From Diplocarpon mali (lineage: Eukaryota; Ascomycota; Leotiomycetes; Helotiales; Drepanopezizaceae), in NCBI GenBank assembly GCA_024741835.1, contig JAENRP010000248.1:645-64644 (forward strand): DNA of 64,000 nucleotides, given 5' to 3'. The notes under the pieces were generated by a model. It saw only the letters and a list, made by a program, of their open reading frames with translations. It was not told where the DNA came from and did no database searches. The translations under genes were made by a program, and so were the position numbers. Of this stretch, positions 21,714 to 32,571 are shown in pieces; position 1 is the first letter of the stretch, and the number at the start of each line of letters is the position of its first letter.

Positions 21714-22374
21714 TGTGAGGTGCAGAAAAATTGATTTGCAGATCAGAGAAGTGGAAAGATGTAGGATCCGCGAGAAAATCCGCGCGAGATTTACCTACCT
21801 GATCTGACTTGACCTTCCAATATCCACGTGATCTATTAAAGAGGTAGGTGTTCCCCTCGAACAAAAATATTATATCCTTGAGACATCTTGAAAATTACGT
21901 TTGGAGTGCTGCGTATAGGAAGAAATATCAGAAAACATCGAATACCGACGTCTAATTTGCAGCCCCGGCAGCCTCAAGCACGTAATTGCAGACCGTAACG
22001 TGAAAATTACCTAGTGTACGTTGACGGACCACTTTTGAGTAAAGCGGCATCAAATTCCAAGTCGGCGTGTTGCATGTAAGGAGGACTTTTCGAAAGATGT
22101 TTGAGATCAAATTGACCTTGGACAGGCAAAAGTGAGAGAGCTGTAGCCGAGCCTTCGACTGGACGGCGGGACCTCTGCGTAATGTAAGAATACCTCCCAT
22201 GTTTTACCGAACCACGACTTCACCCAAGAACCTCGACAACGATCAAGCGGCTCAGGCACTGCACTCGAAGGCGATTGTCGGAGGCCTGGCTAACTTTCAG
22301 ACTTGACTTATTGGCTTTATACTAGCTAAAAGTCGTGTCACTTGAGACCCTGAACACCCAAAAAAGTTCTCTCA
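21714..22374. other. Divergent intergenic region, deoxyribosyltransferase / RIB7
   Basis: 661 bp between the two start codons, presumably containing both promoters. No clear TATA box or repeated motif was recognised. Confidence 0.5.
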
Positions 22375-23196
22375 ATGATGGCTTCAGAAACTCTGAACTT
22401 CCCATCCATTAGCAGGACCTTTCTCGAACGCCGCCTCCCTCCGGAAGACCAAACAGGTCTGGATGGCTCTCCATACCCGTTCACGACAGTCACATTCGCA
22501 ACATCGCTCGATTCTCAGCTCGCGCTTTCGCCAGGAACGCAGACCGTCCTTTCAGGGCCACAGTCCAAGGCCATGACACATTATCTTCGATCGCGGCACG
22601 ACGCAATTTTGATTGGCGTCGGGACGTCAATCGCCGATAATCCAGGATTGAATTGCCGAATTCAAGGAGTTGGAGGTTATGGCAGCGAAGGTCTTGATGG
22701 ACAACCGCGGCCAATTATCCTTGATCCCCAGGCGCGTTGGGATTTCTCGGAGAACCACAAGATCTTTCAATTGGCAAGGAAAGGTAAAGGCCGGGCACCG
22801 TACATAATCACAGTATTGGCAAATCCTCCAACCGAAAAGAGCATTATACTGGAGAAGGCTGGCGGTAAATTCATTACACTGGCCTCCCCTGAGAATAAAA
22901 GCTCCAAGCTAGTCTGGACTGATATTCTCAAGGCCCTGAGCTCAGAAGGCCTGCGAAGTGTCATGATTGAAGGTGGTGCATCTGTCATCAATTCACTGTT
23001 GGTCCCAGAGTACTTCTCGGTCATAAACTCTGTCATTGTGACCATTGCGCCAACCTGGCTGGGGGAGGGAGGCGTTGTCGTTTCTCCCCCCAGACGCACC
23101 GAGGGAGGCAGAGCAATCAGCGCCGCAAGACTCCGGCATGTTCAGTGGCACCCGTTCGGGGAAGATGTTGTTCTGTGCGGAGACTTCAAGGAGTAG
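22375..23196 (+). CDS. RIB7: RIB7-type diaminohydroxyphosphoribosylamino-pyrimidine reductase (riboflavin synthesis)
   Basis: Single exon, 273 residues. The fungal enzyme reduces 2,5-diamino-6-ribosylamino-4(3H)-pyrimidinone 5'-phosphate with NADPH, the second step of riboflavin synthesis, in the cytosol; fungi reduce before deaminating. Seen: FATSLDSQLAL (about 41-51), the RSRHDAILIGVGTSIADNPGLNCR block (about 72-95), RPIILD, and the VMIEGGASVINSLL glycine-rich NADPH motif from Met197, then a C-terminal domain with IVTIAPTWLGEGG. Two ATGs in tandem (22375 and 22378) make the exact first residue uncertain by one. Confidence 0.94.
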   Translation: MMASETLNFPSISRTFLERRLPPEDQTGLDGSPYPFTTVTFATSLDSQLALSPGTQTVLSGPQSKAMTHYLRSRHDAILIGVGTSIADNPGLNCRIQGVGGYGSEGLDGQPRPIILDPQARWDFSENHKIFQLARKGKGRAPYIITVLANPPTEKSIILEKAGGKFITLASPENKSSKLVWTDILKALSSEGLRSVMIEGGASVINSLLVPEYFSVINSVIVTIAPTWLGEGGVVVSPPRRTEGGRAISAARLRHVQWHPFGEDVVLCGDFKE

Positions 23197-24611
23197 CCAG
23201 GATTAATCAGAGCCTCGGGACAGACCCTGCAAAGACTATCCTACCTCGATATAGATTCCCGCCTTCTGAATCTGCAAATCGTTGGCCGTTCATGTGGCTA
23301 TACTCGAGAGCCAGGACACGAACCCCTACTTCAGAAGTTCAGAAATCCAACGAAATTTGGTCTTCAAAAAGTTCCTCACCTCATTCGGTACCGAGACATT
23401 TGTTATGAGGACTATCGCTCATAGCATCTTTCATTCCGAGCAAACTTGAGCTTGATGGGAGACGGGTGTCTCTAGGGCTTTGAGAATCGAAGTTGGTACG
23501 CCACTCCGGCGCTATTTTTCTGCCATGTCAATTCATACTAAACAATCGTATTCAATGCTACGTGTTATTCGCGGCACTCAGAGTAGCAATTCGGATGAAG
23601 CTTGATGTCTTACAGTAGAGTCTGGGATACAAGCTTCCTCTAATCGCAAGGAGAGTCTCGCCCAAGTCTCGCTTAAGATATTGAGAAATTTCCCTGTTCC
23701 AATTGAGGTTCAATACTCTTAATCCCTCTGTGAAGACCCAAGCCTTGCATCTTAGCTAGCTCACAGTACGGTTTGCCTAAAGATAACCAAGTCAACACAG
23801 GTCGATCGGTTCATTCAAGTGATTCGCTAGAGAATAGCAAAGTATCAGGCTACGGTAATCCATATTTATATGCGGCCGTCACCAGCTGTTTGCAGACACC
23901 GGCATGAAGCCCGGGAATCAGGTCAGGGGCTTTTAGGACTGTGTTGCTGGCATAAGGGATCCTAATGGAATTACAGAGGCATAAAATGTTAGGATTTCGG
24001 TCCGCTGGAAGAAGGCAAATGGACACAAAGGCTGAGCAAAGATTGGGTCGAAGCGTGTGAGAATTGAGTTTGATAAAGTGTTATACACACAGATTATCCT
24101 GAATTTGTTATTGAATAGCCTGAGCGCCGAGAGAGTATTCGCTATTAGCTCACGAACGAAATCCACAGAGAATTATAGTACTTTATTAATTAAGGAATGC
24201 ATGAGGCACAAGACTCGGCCACTGACATCTACGAGGGCTCCATGATATATGATCTTGTATAGATGTTTACGTATATATTCCAAAGGTGGCATAGAGCTCC
24301 AAGGTATTTCGATCCTCCCTGTCTGATTTTTCGAATCTTACAGTCCAAATGACCTTCTTTGCCATTTCATGGCGATATTCATAATCAGAACTCTGACATG
24401 GACGGCCGGAAATCGAATTTCAGCGTTCCACCCCATTACCCCACCTCCCACTTCTCAATCTCGTCCACTGCACCTAATTGCCAAGCCTAGGCCGCGATTC
24501 GTACAAGCTCCGAGAGCTGTGTACATTCATCCCCGTCTGTTTCCTCAAGATCTGCCCAAGTAGGTGTGCATTCCCCTGCATCGCTACTCCAGGTTCTTGG
24601 TTCTCTCAGAA
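23197..24611. other. 1.4 kb intergenic region
   Basis: Between RIB7 and the dehydrogenase, both on the plus strand. No gene recognised. The stretch from about 24380 up to the dehydrogenase start is pyrimidine-rich and is probably its promoter and leader. Confidence 0.5.
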
Positions 24612-26401
24612 ATGCATCGAGTTCTCACACGAGGTGCCTCTTTGGCAGCAGTAAGAACACTAGCCTTCAGAATGGCTCCGTCGGCAGCCCAAGCCTCCAA
24701 GATCGCAGTCCGCAGACTCCACGCCACGGCGCAACACCTCAAGCCAGTGGCAGCGTCTGCATTCAGCGCAGACAACTACCCTACCACACACGAGAAGATT
24801 CAGGATGTACAAGATACGCCCTACTTCATCGACAACAAGTTTGTCAAATCCGATGCCACCCATTTCATTGAGCTACACGACCCCGCGACCAACAACTTAG
24901 TTACGAGGGTTCCACAAAGCACCGATGCTGAGCTCAGGGCGGCAGTGGAGAGTGCACAGAAGGCATTCCCGGCATGGAGGGCTACAAGCGTTATGGCTAG
25001 ACAGCAGATTATGTTCAAATTCACTCAATTGGTGAGGGAGAACTGGGATAGGTTGGCTGCCAGTATTACCTTGGAGCAGGGCAAGACTTTTGCTGGTAGG
25101 ATCAATGGAGCAAATATCAACCCCACGTTAATCGCTCTGCAGATGCTAAAGGAGATGTCCTTCGTGGGCTGCAAGTCGCCGAGGGGGCTTGCAACATTCC
25201 TCAGCAGATGATGGGAGAGGTTTTGGAGGTTGCGAAGGATATGGAAACAAGAAGTTACAGAGAACCATTAGGTGTTGTAGCTGCTATCTGCCCTTTCAGT
25301 CAGTGGTCGGACTCTGCTGTCTTGAAATATGCTAACTGATTGCTAGATTTTCCTGCCATGATCCCCCTCTGGTCGATCCCAATCGCCACAGCCACCGGAA
25401 ACTGTCTCATCCTCAAGCCCTCGGAGCGTGACCCTGGAGCAGCAATGATTCTTGCGGAACTTGCTGAAAAGGCAGGCATGCCACCAGGAGTTTTGAATGT
25501 CATTCACGGGGCTGCCAAGACTGTCGACTTCATCATTGACGAGCCATCAATCAAGGCCATCAGTTTTGTCGGAAGCAATAGGGCAGGAGAGTACATATTC
25601 TCCCGTGGATCCGCAAATGGAAAGCGCGTCCAAGCAAATCTGGGGGCTAAGAACCACGCAGCTATCCTCCCAGACGCTAATAAGCAGCACGCTCTCAACT
25701 CGATTGTAGGAGCTGCCTTTGGTGCTGCCGGTCAGCGCTGCATGGCTCTCAGCACTCTTGTTATGGTTGGCGAGACCAAGGAATGGCTCTCTGAGCTCGC
25801 GGAGAGCGCAAAGGCCTTGAAGGTCAATGGAGGGTTCGAGGCTGGTGCCGATTTGGGCCCAGTTATCTCGCCCCAGAGCAAGGAGAGAATAGAACATCTC
25901 ATCGCTAGTGCCGAGGAGGAGGGCGCAACTATACTACTGGACGGCCGTGGATTTAAGCCTGAGAAATACCCCAACGGAAACTGGGTCGGCCCAACCATTA
26001 TCACGAATGTCAAGCCGCACATGAAGTGCTACACAGAGGAGATCTTCGGTCCTGTCTTGGTATGCCTGAATGTCGAGTGTCTGGACGAAGCTGTTGATCT
26101 TATCAACGCCAACCAGTATGGCAACGGAGTTGCTATCTTCACAAAGTCTGGAGCAACGGCTACTGCGTTCCAGAAGAATATTGAAGCCGGCCAGGTGGGC
26201 ATCAACGTTCCGATCCCAGTCCCCCTTCCCATGTTCTCCTTCACCGGAAACAAGAAGAGTATTGCAGGCGGGGGAGCGAGTTATTTTTATGGCAAGCCAG
26301 GATTGCAGTTTTACACGCAGTTGAAGACGGTCACTAGTTTGTGGAGGAGCGAGGACGCCATGTCCAAAGCGGCGGACGTTTCTATGCCTACCCACAGTTA
26401 A
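24612..26401 (+). CDS. Methylmalonate-semialdehyde dehydrogenase (acylating), mitochondrial
   Basis: Exons 24612..25095, 25143..25298 and 25347..26401, 564 residues. The enzyme oxidises methylmalonate and malonate semialdehydes to propionyl-CoA or acetyl-CoA with NAD and CoA, late in valine and pyrimidine breakdown. The first 45 residues are Arg/Ala/Ser-rich without acidic residues, a mitochondrial presequence. Seen: [18 protein letters not shown] joined over intron 1 to [21 protein letters not shown] joined over intron 2 to [18 protein letters not shown], and the active-site [12 protein letters not shown] with Cys345. The introns (47 and 48 bp) restore uninterrupted family blocks. It is convergent with a CitE/CLYBL-like lyase gene 282 bp away. 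Confidence 0.95.
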
Positions 26402-26683
26402 TATTAGACAAAGGAAAGGAAGATTAAGTGAATCGAATCCAGAATGTATCGCGCCTTTTTTGCTTAGTATGATCACCAGGTAGCCGTGTAAATAAGCGAG
26501 ATTTAATAGGGGGTAAGCGAACATCCAATGACTGTGTACTTGATGTGCCGAAACATTTGGGCATCTGAAATAACGGGTGTTTCCTCCGTATATCTATATG
26601 ATTATTACACGTATCTTGGCCCCTCACCACGTTCTCACAGAGATAAACTAGACCGTATATCAAGCTGTCAATCCCACTGACAA

Positions 26684-27740
26684 CTATTCCGGCTCCTGCC
26701 CCTTCCATTTCTCCCTCAATTCCTCAACATCGAACCCACACCTGTCAGCTCTACTCACAATACTCCTCGCCTTCCCCACAACCGGCACGTCAATCATCTT
26801 CCCATCCAAGGTCCACGCCCCTCTTCCAGCTCTATCGGCCTTCTCATCGGCAATCACCACCCGCACAGCCCACTCAACCTCGCTCGCACTGGGCGCAAAC
26901 GCCTTCTGCACCACCTCCACTTGATTAGGGTGAATACACTGCTTACCATTGAACCCCAACCCGCGACCTTGCTCGCACTCCTCTCCCAGCGTCTTCAGCC
27001 CCTCCGACCCGCGGAACGACGTACATACCAGATCGATCGTCGACGGTAACCCATGCGCCCGCGCAGCCGTCGCAATCGCCGAGCGCGCGTACAGGAACTC
27101 CGTCAGCGACGGCGTCCGCGTGAGCGAGAGATCCAGCGCGAAGTCCTCTGCGGCAAACACCAAGCCGCTCAGATACGGCGACGCGCTGCATATCTCCCCC
27201 AGGTTCATGATGGCCTCTGCACTCTCGATCAGCGCGATGATCTTCACGGGCTGCTGTGCCTGGCCGTCCTTGGCAGAGTGCCGCGAGGGGCGGTGGTGCC
27301 GCAGGACATCGGTCACGAAGTGGAGGTCCGAGGCGCGGTTTACCTTCGGCACGACGAGGGCGTCGAGGTGGGTGGCTTGCAGGATCGAGGAGAGGTCTGC
27401 GAGGGCGAGGCCGGAGGAGACGGCGTTGATGCGGACGGAGATCTCGGTGATGTTGGGGGGCCGGAGGGAGGAGAGGAAGTCTAGGAGGGATGCGCGGGCG
27501 CTGGGTTTTTGGTGGGGAGTTACGCTGTCTTCGAGGTCGTAGGAGACTGTGTCGAGAGGTGGGAGGGTGAGCGATTTTTGAAGGAATTTGGGGGATGATG
27601 CTGGAACTGGGAGGAGAGTCGTTAGTATGTAGGGAGATTGAAGGTTGGACTTGAGAGGATTGGGAGGACGAATTGAAGGTCGGAATGCGGGGGTGGATAC
27701 CATAAAGAAGAGCTCGGCGGAGGATACTAGATGTCGACAT
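26684..27740 (-). CDS. HpcH/HpaI aldolase, citrate lyase beta (CitE/CLYBL)-like
   Basis: Exons 27701..27740 and 26684..27606 on the complement give 320 residues. Splicing (donor GTATCC, acceptor TCCCAG) joins SILRRALLY to VPASSPKFLQKS, restoring the family's first strand; this fixes the start at 27740. CitE-like proteins are Mg-dependent TIM-barrel C-C lyases acting on acyl-CoA; mitochondrial CLYBL cleaves citramalyl-CoA and also has malate-synthase activity. Seen: DTVSYDLEDSV (metal-site Glu and Asp), VRINA, VPKVNRASDL, IIALIESAEAIMNL, and LVFAAEDFALDL, GFNGKQCIHPNQV. If the 94-bp intron is kept, an ATG at 27703 stays in frame and gives a 339-residue form whose N-terminus is basic and free of acidic residues. 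The substrate is inferred from the family only. Confidence 0.88.
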
Positions 27741-28046
27741 GCTCGCGGACTATCATGCTGTCAGAAATAGAGCGAGTCACTTCTAACTTATGCGACATAC
27801 AAGGAATGAAGCATGAGAATCGCGGAATCGATTGGCGATATAAAGTCAACAACCCCTCCTCGGAAATACGTTCGGCCCACAAGGCTACAGTACAGGTGCT
27901 GCACCGAGTGCATCTCAGCCTTGCATTCGTTCCCCTGGCTCGACAGGGGTAAAGCTACAATCCCAACTAACTACAGCAAACCGACCTGGCCTCGAAGCTC
28001 ACGACATCCACTCCCACAACCCGAACGACGGCCCCGAAGCCCAACC
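27741..28046. promoter_or_regulatory. Divergent promoter region, CitE-like lyase / TVP23
   Basis: 306 bp between two start codons, so both promoters must share it. A TATAAAG is present at about 27839 on the plus strand, roughly 200 bp before the TVP23 ATG. Confidence 0.5.
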
Positions 28047-28965
28047 ATGGCAGAGAACAATCCTCAAGGCTCTCTGAGCTGGAGGCTCAGCTCGCATCCC
28101 ATAACGCTGCTCTGCTTCCTCGGGTTCCGCATCTGTGAGTGCTGTTTTGCTGTAAAGGTGGCCTTCCGTCGAGAGTGAAGGGAGGCAGGGGAGGAGAGAG
28201 GGAGGCGTTGAGCTGACGGGTGCCGGTGCAGCGAGTTTGCTGGTCTATCTCTTCGGATTGCTGTTTACGAAGAATTTGTGCGTCTTCCCTCCACTCCACC
28301 CCACTGCCCCTTCTCTCTTCCTTTCTCTCAGCTTCACAAACCTCGAAGAAAAGCAGATGTACCTCATCCTCCCAGCTAACCCGATTCCCCCTTCGCAGCG
28401 TCCTGATCTTCATAATCACCATCCTCCTCCTGGCCGCCGACTTCTACTACCTCAAGAACATCGCCGGACGGCGCCTCGTCGGGCTGCGCTGGTGGAACGA
28501 GGTCGACCCCCAGTCGGGGGACTCGCATTGGGTGTTCGAGTCGTCGGACCCCAGCGTGAAGGTCATCAACGCGACCGACAGCCGCTTCTTCTGGATCGCG
28601 CTGTACTCGCAGCCGCTGCTGTGGGTGGGCCTGGCGTTCGTCGCCATCTTCAGCTTCGAGTTCATCTGGTTGACGCTAGTTGGTATGCTTTTACCTTCCT
28701 TCCCCAAACTCCTCTCCTCATTACGCTTCTCCACTCGCCTTATCCTCCTCGTTCTTGTGCTCGTACTCGAGATGGAGACTTGCGGGGTGCTAACGCTGCC
28801 GGAATAGCCATCGCCCTCAGTTTGACAGTAACAAATACTCTCGCCTTCTCGCGCTGCGACCGGTTCGGACAGGCGTCGAACATAGCCGGCAGCGCCATGT
28901 CTACCGGCGGCATCGCAGGGAATCTCGCGAGCGGCATGATTGGGCGCCTCTTTTCGAGGGGGTAG
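28047..28965 (+). CDS. TVP23: TVP23 family Golgi membrane protein
   Basis: Four exons: 28047..28134, 28232..28277, 28399..28682 and 28808..28965, giving 191 residues against 199 in yeast. TVP23 is a multi-pass protein of the late Golgi found with Yip-family proteins and implicated in vesicle traffic. Seen: [29 protein letters not shown] (first helices), [22 protein letters not shown], the most conserved block of the family, [20 protein letters not shown], and [11 protein letters not shown]. All phases agree, and the second exon is only 46 bp. Confidence 0.94.
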
Positions 28966-29435
28966 GCCTGGTAGCGGAAATGGGGCGGTGTATGATATCT
29001 GTGTCAAAAAGCTGGGATTGCGACTGGTGGTTTAGGAGCTATGCAATAGGGACAGAGTGGGAAATTGGCGACATGGTTTTTGGAGGTATTGTAGGCCTTT
29101 GGAGGCGGATTTTAAATGAAATATTCAAAATTTGCTATCCCGCGCTTGGTAATGGACTTGCCACCCTCTAACTCTCGCAGGCGTAATGATTATCATAAAA
29201 TACCGTGGTAACTCTTAAATTTGGTTCGACGCTATTTCCCCTCGGTCTTATTTACGATACAAAACACTGAAAGGTGGCTCAATGGATTGAGCCAGGAATT
29301 GCAGATAAAAGACTATAACCTTGAACATGTACCCGACAAAATGACATGACAGCCAACCATCAAAGGATTTTCTAATCAATGCTTGCTGAATTGGCTTCCC
29401 TGCGTGACAGCGCATCCGATCTCGTAAAGAACCAA
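28966..29435. other. Intergenic region between convergent genes
   Basis: 470 bp with no gene. It holds the 3' ends of TVP23 and the PIP-box protein gene. Confidence 0.5.
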
Positions 29436-32400
29436 TTAATACCGAGGACGAGGTTGCCAAAAGCCAGTCCTGGGAACATCCACTTGTATATCATAGCCAC
29501 CACAAGCCTCTGCTCTATAAAACTGCTCATGAGCATCGACTATTCCTAGATTATCGTTGAACCTCTCGCCTTGATTGGGTTCATAAACATGTTCGCAGTC
29601 ATAAGCTTCCTCCTCAACTAAGATGTGGCCAACAAACCCCTCTTCGTCATGATACAGTTCTGGATCTCGGTTAACAGACCTGTCAGCATACGCGACATTC
29701 ATTTCCCCGCAAGCTTCGTTCATCCCAGGGCACTCGCCGCCGTCGCGCCTTGTAGTGGGCTCGAGAAGACCCTCTAGATACTGTATATCATCGACCTGGC
29801 AGTCCTCGTCATGGGGAAATGTTTCAGTGTCCATTTGGTCCAGGGGAGTTCCTGCTACTCCACGATTCAATTCTTGGTAAGGATATGATGAGCAGTACTG
29901 TAAATTTTGCTGCAATTGATGAATGAAGAATGGCTTGACCTCGGATACAGGCGATATTCGACTTGGCTTGACAGTGACCCACGGGCGAACGTCACCGATC
30001 CAGGAATCACTTATGTACGGCATACTATAGGCCTCGCTCTCATTCTCTGGACCGCCACCCAAGGAGGTTTCTTCTGACAGCTGAAACCTCACATGAGGAT
30101 GTAGAAGACGAGGCCCAGACGAATGCTGTTTATCGGCAATTATGGCATCGAAACGAGGCTGCTCGCTCCACTCTGAAGGCATTCCGGAATCAGAAACACT
30201 TGCAAGCGGTTCTTTCTCGACAACGCGACGAGCCGGTATTTCTTGTTCGGTGTTGCATGTTTTTGGATCAGACGGATCCGATTGTACCCTGGTGAATCTC
30301 AGTAGAGGCGCGGCAGACTGGGTCCAGCCGATTGCATTTTCCAGATGTTCTTCAATGACCTGAGAGTCATCGTTGATTGGTGTTTGCAGTGTTCTGCTGT
30401 TGAAAATCCCTGGTCCGATGACCTTTCTACTCTCTCCGGCCTCGTCATTAACGAGTGGGATAGTTGTTGAGGATCGCTTCGGTAATTTGATGCGAGCGTG
30501 CTTCGCGATCTCTTCTCGACTCAGTGGTGTCGACCCGCAATCTCCGGTTATCTCTTTTCTCATGGCTACTGCCGAGGTTTGTTGGTTGCGATAGATAGCA
30601 TTTGGCTCCTCGTGCCATCCAAGTTGAGGATTGAAGTGCTCGACGACTATGCGCTGTCGACTTCCTGCTACATTGCCTGATGTGTCAATCTGAGCACGAC
30701 AGGTGTCATTCTCTGGTTGCGCCCGAGACTCCAGGAGGCTTAAACTTCTCTCGTAGCCTACTGATCCTTCTCGGCCTGGCAAACCGACCTCAGAAATTCC
30801 AAGTCTCACCTCCGACGAGTCTGCTGTGGTTGTCGTTGGAACAATTCGCTCGCTTAAGCCTTTCCATACCTGTACTTGGTCTCTCATCTGGCTTTCATAA
30901 ATGCTCATAGTCATAGAGGATCGTCCTGTGCGTCTTCGATTGGGGGTTATCTCTATGCCTGTTCCCTCGAAGATACCAGTGTTTTCAATTGACTTCCAAA
31001 CCGATGCGGGAGTGGGGCTGGCCGATAGGGGATCTAAGACCGTCTGGCGTGGTGTGATGGCAGGAGAAACCTGACTCTCGGACCACGACACAGTGCTCAT
31101 AGCTTTGCTTGAGAGCTTGCTCGTGGAGCCGGTATCCTTCATTGGTTGACTGGCTGCTCGCGGGTAGCTTCTGTGGGCTTCTTTTTCATGAGACGGCTGG
31201 CTTGGCCGTTCCTTTCCACAAGATTGTTCTTGTTGAAAGTCGAAGGATTCAGAGCGCTCGTAGCTCGGCATCTTCTGGTCCTGGTCCTGTTCCGACTGTT
31301 TAGCGTATATCGGCAATTCATTATTTACACGGCTTGTGGAACGTCCGGTTCTATTGGTTGAGACCTCCTGCAGTGGTATATTGATTGGTCCGAAGAATGT
31401 AGATATTTCTTCCTGTGCTCTGGTGGATTTTCGTTTCTCCCTTTCACGAGACTTTGACGTGACTCGTTCACGACTCTCAACTGGTCCCTTTCTATTGGTG
31501 TGCTGGAGAAATTCCATCTCTGAGAAAGCGAGATCAGGTACTAAAAGTTGTCAGCAGTTTCTTTTTACTTTCGTAGCTTCACTTACAGCCTCGACGTCTT
31601 GCCGGAGAAGAGGCTCGGCCATTTTTGAAAAGACCTGGACCATTTGAAGGGCGCATCTTCATATGTTAGTCGTGTTTCGTGTAAAGTCCCCGCAATACTC
31701 ACAGTCAACCGATCCCGAGCGACATTTGTGGAGCTAAAATTCTGCATCAGTTCCTCACCGGATTTCTTAGCAGCCTTCCTTCGATCTCCTCTCTTTACTC
31801 GCCTTTTCTTTGACGTGTTCTGCACTCCATCTTTTCCAGATCTCTCGTTCTTCTTTGGCTCGTATCGATCTTCACGTGTCTTGTGGCGTATCCTCTTCTC
31901 GAATGTTTCTCGCGGCGGGTTACGTGAGGAGGTATGGCTGGAACCACCAGTGTCCGAATGATCCACCTGCGGCTTCTTCTGGGCTGTAGGATGATTTTGT
32001 CTCTGCGATATCGTAGGATGTGGGTCATCGCTCTTCAGATCATTTCTTTGGAGTCTTATTGGAGCCTCTAGAAGCGAGCTATCTGATGAAGACTTGTGTC
32101 TCCTCTTGCATTTATAAGTCGATCTCCGTTCGTCCTCGTAGATGTGAGCAGCAGGACGAAAGTCAGAGGCAGCACCATGCGCTTCTACATCATTAAGCTT
32201 GCCTAGGAAGTGTGATGTTAGTGGATGGATTCGCCGATGTAACGTGCTGAAGACATCTGTGGCATTATAGTGTCTCACTTACTCGAATTCGCTGGCCTAT
32301 TTACGAGCGTAGTATCCTGATGGTCGTTGCTTGCGATCTGAGCGAGCCATGTACGAATGTATTCGTTATTCCCGCTCAACGTCCCCATATCCTTGGACAA

Positions 32401-32571
32401 TTTTCCAGATGATCGGCCAGGGCGTGTTTTTGCGCTCGGGGAATCCTTGAAGGCTCGACGGTCTGGCTCTCTGGAGTTGCGGTGATGTTGTCGTCTGTGG
32501 CGGCTCGAGGAACCTTGGGGCAGTTCTTTTCTCTCACCAGGGCGCTTGTCTGCTTGACGATGTCTCTCCAT
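29436..32571 (-). CDS. Large disordered fungal protein with a PCNA-interaction (PIP) box
   Basis: Exons on the complement: 32283..32571, 31703..32202, 31587..31656 and 29436..31540, 987 residues. I do not recognise a named family. The third junction yields the block GLFKNGRASSPARRRGLPDL, and the protein ends in GFWQPRPRY. The sequence is rich in Ser, Arg, Glu and Gln, without membrane segments or globular domain; basic stretches such as KKRRVKRGDRRKAAKK (in exon 2) fit nuclear import. At residues 329-336 QEEISTFF matches the canonical PIP consensus Qxx[ILM]xx[FY][FY]. The start is the weakest point: ATG 32571 is in frame, but an overlapping frame upstream (to 32834) encodes a helical stretch (TALERSLENWKSLEQLSQ) and might contribute through a splice I could not place. 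Confidence 0.68.
31392..31415 (-). other. Canonical PIP box (PCNA-binding motif)
   Basis: QEEISTFF: Gln, Ile at +3, and Phe-Phe at +6/+7, with basic residues upstream (KRKSTRA), a common context in PCNA ligands. A motif this short can occur by chance. Confidence 0.55.

Noticed and set aside
24564..24611. In-frame N-terminal extension of the dehydrogenase
   Set aside because: It begins at an upstream ATG-like position, but the ATG at 24612 directly opens a normal mitochondrial presequence, so the extension is unnecessary.
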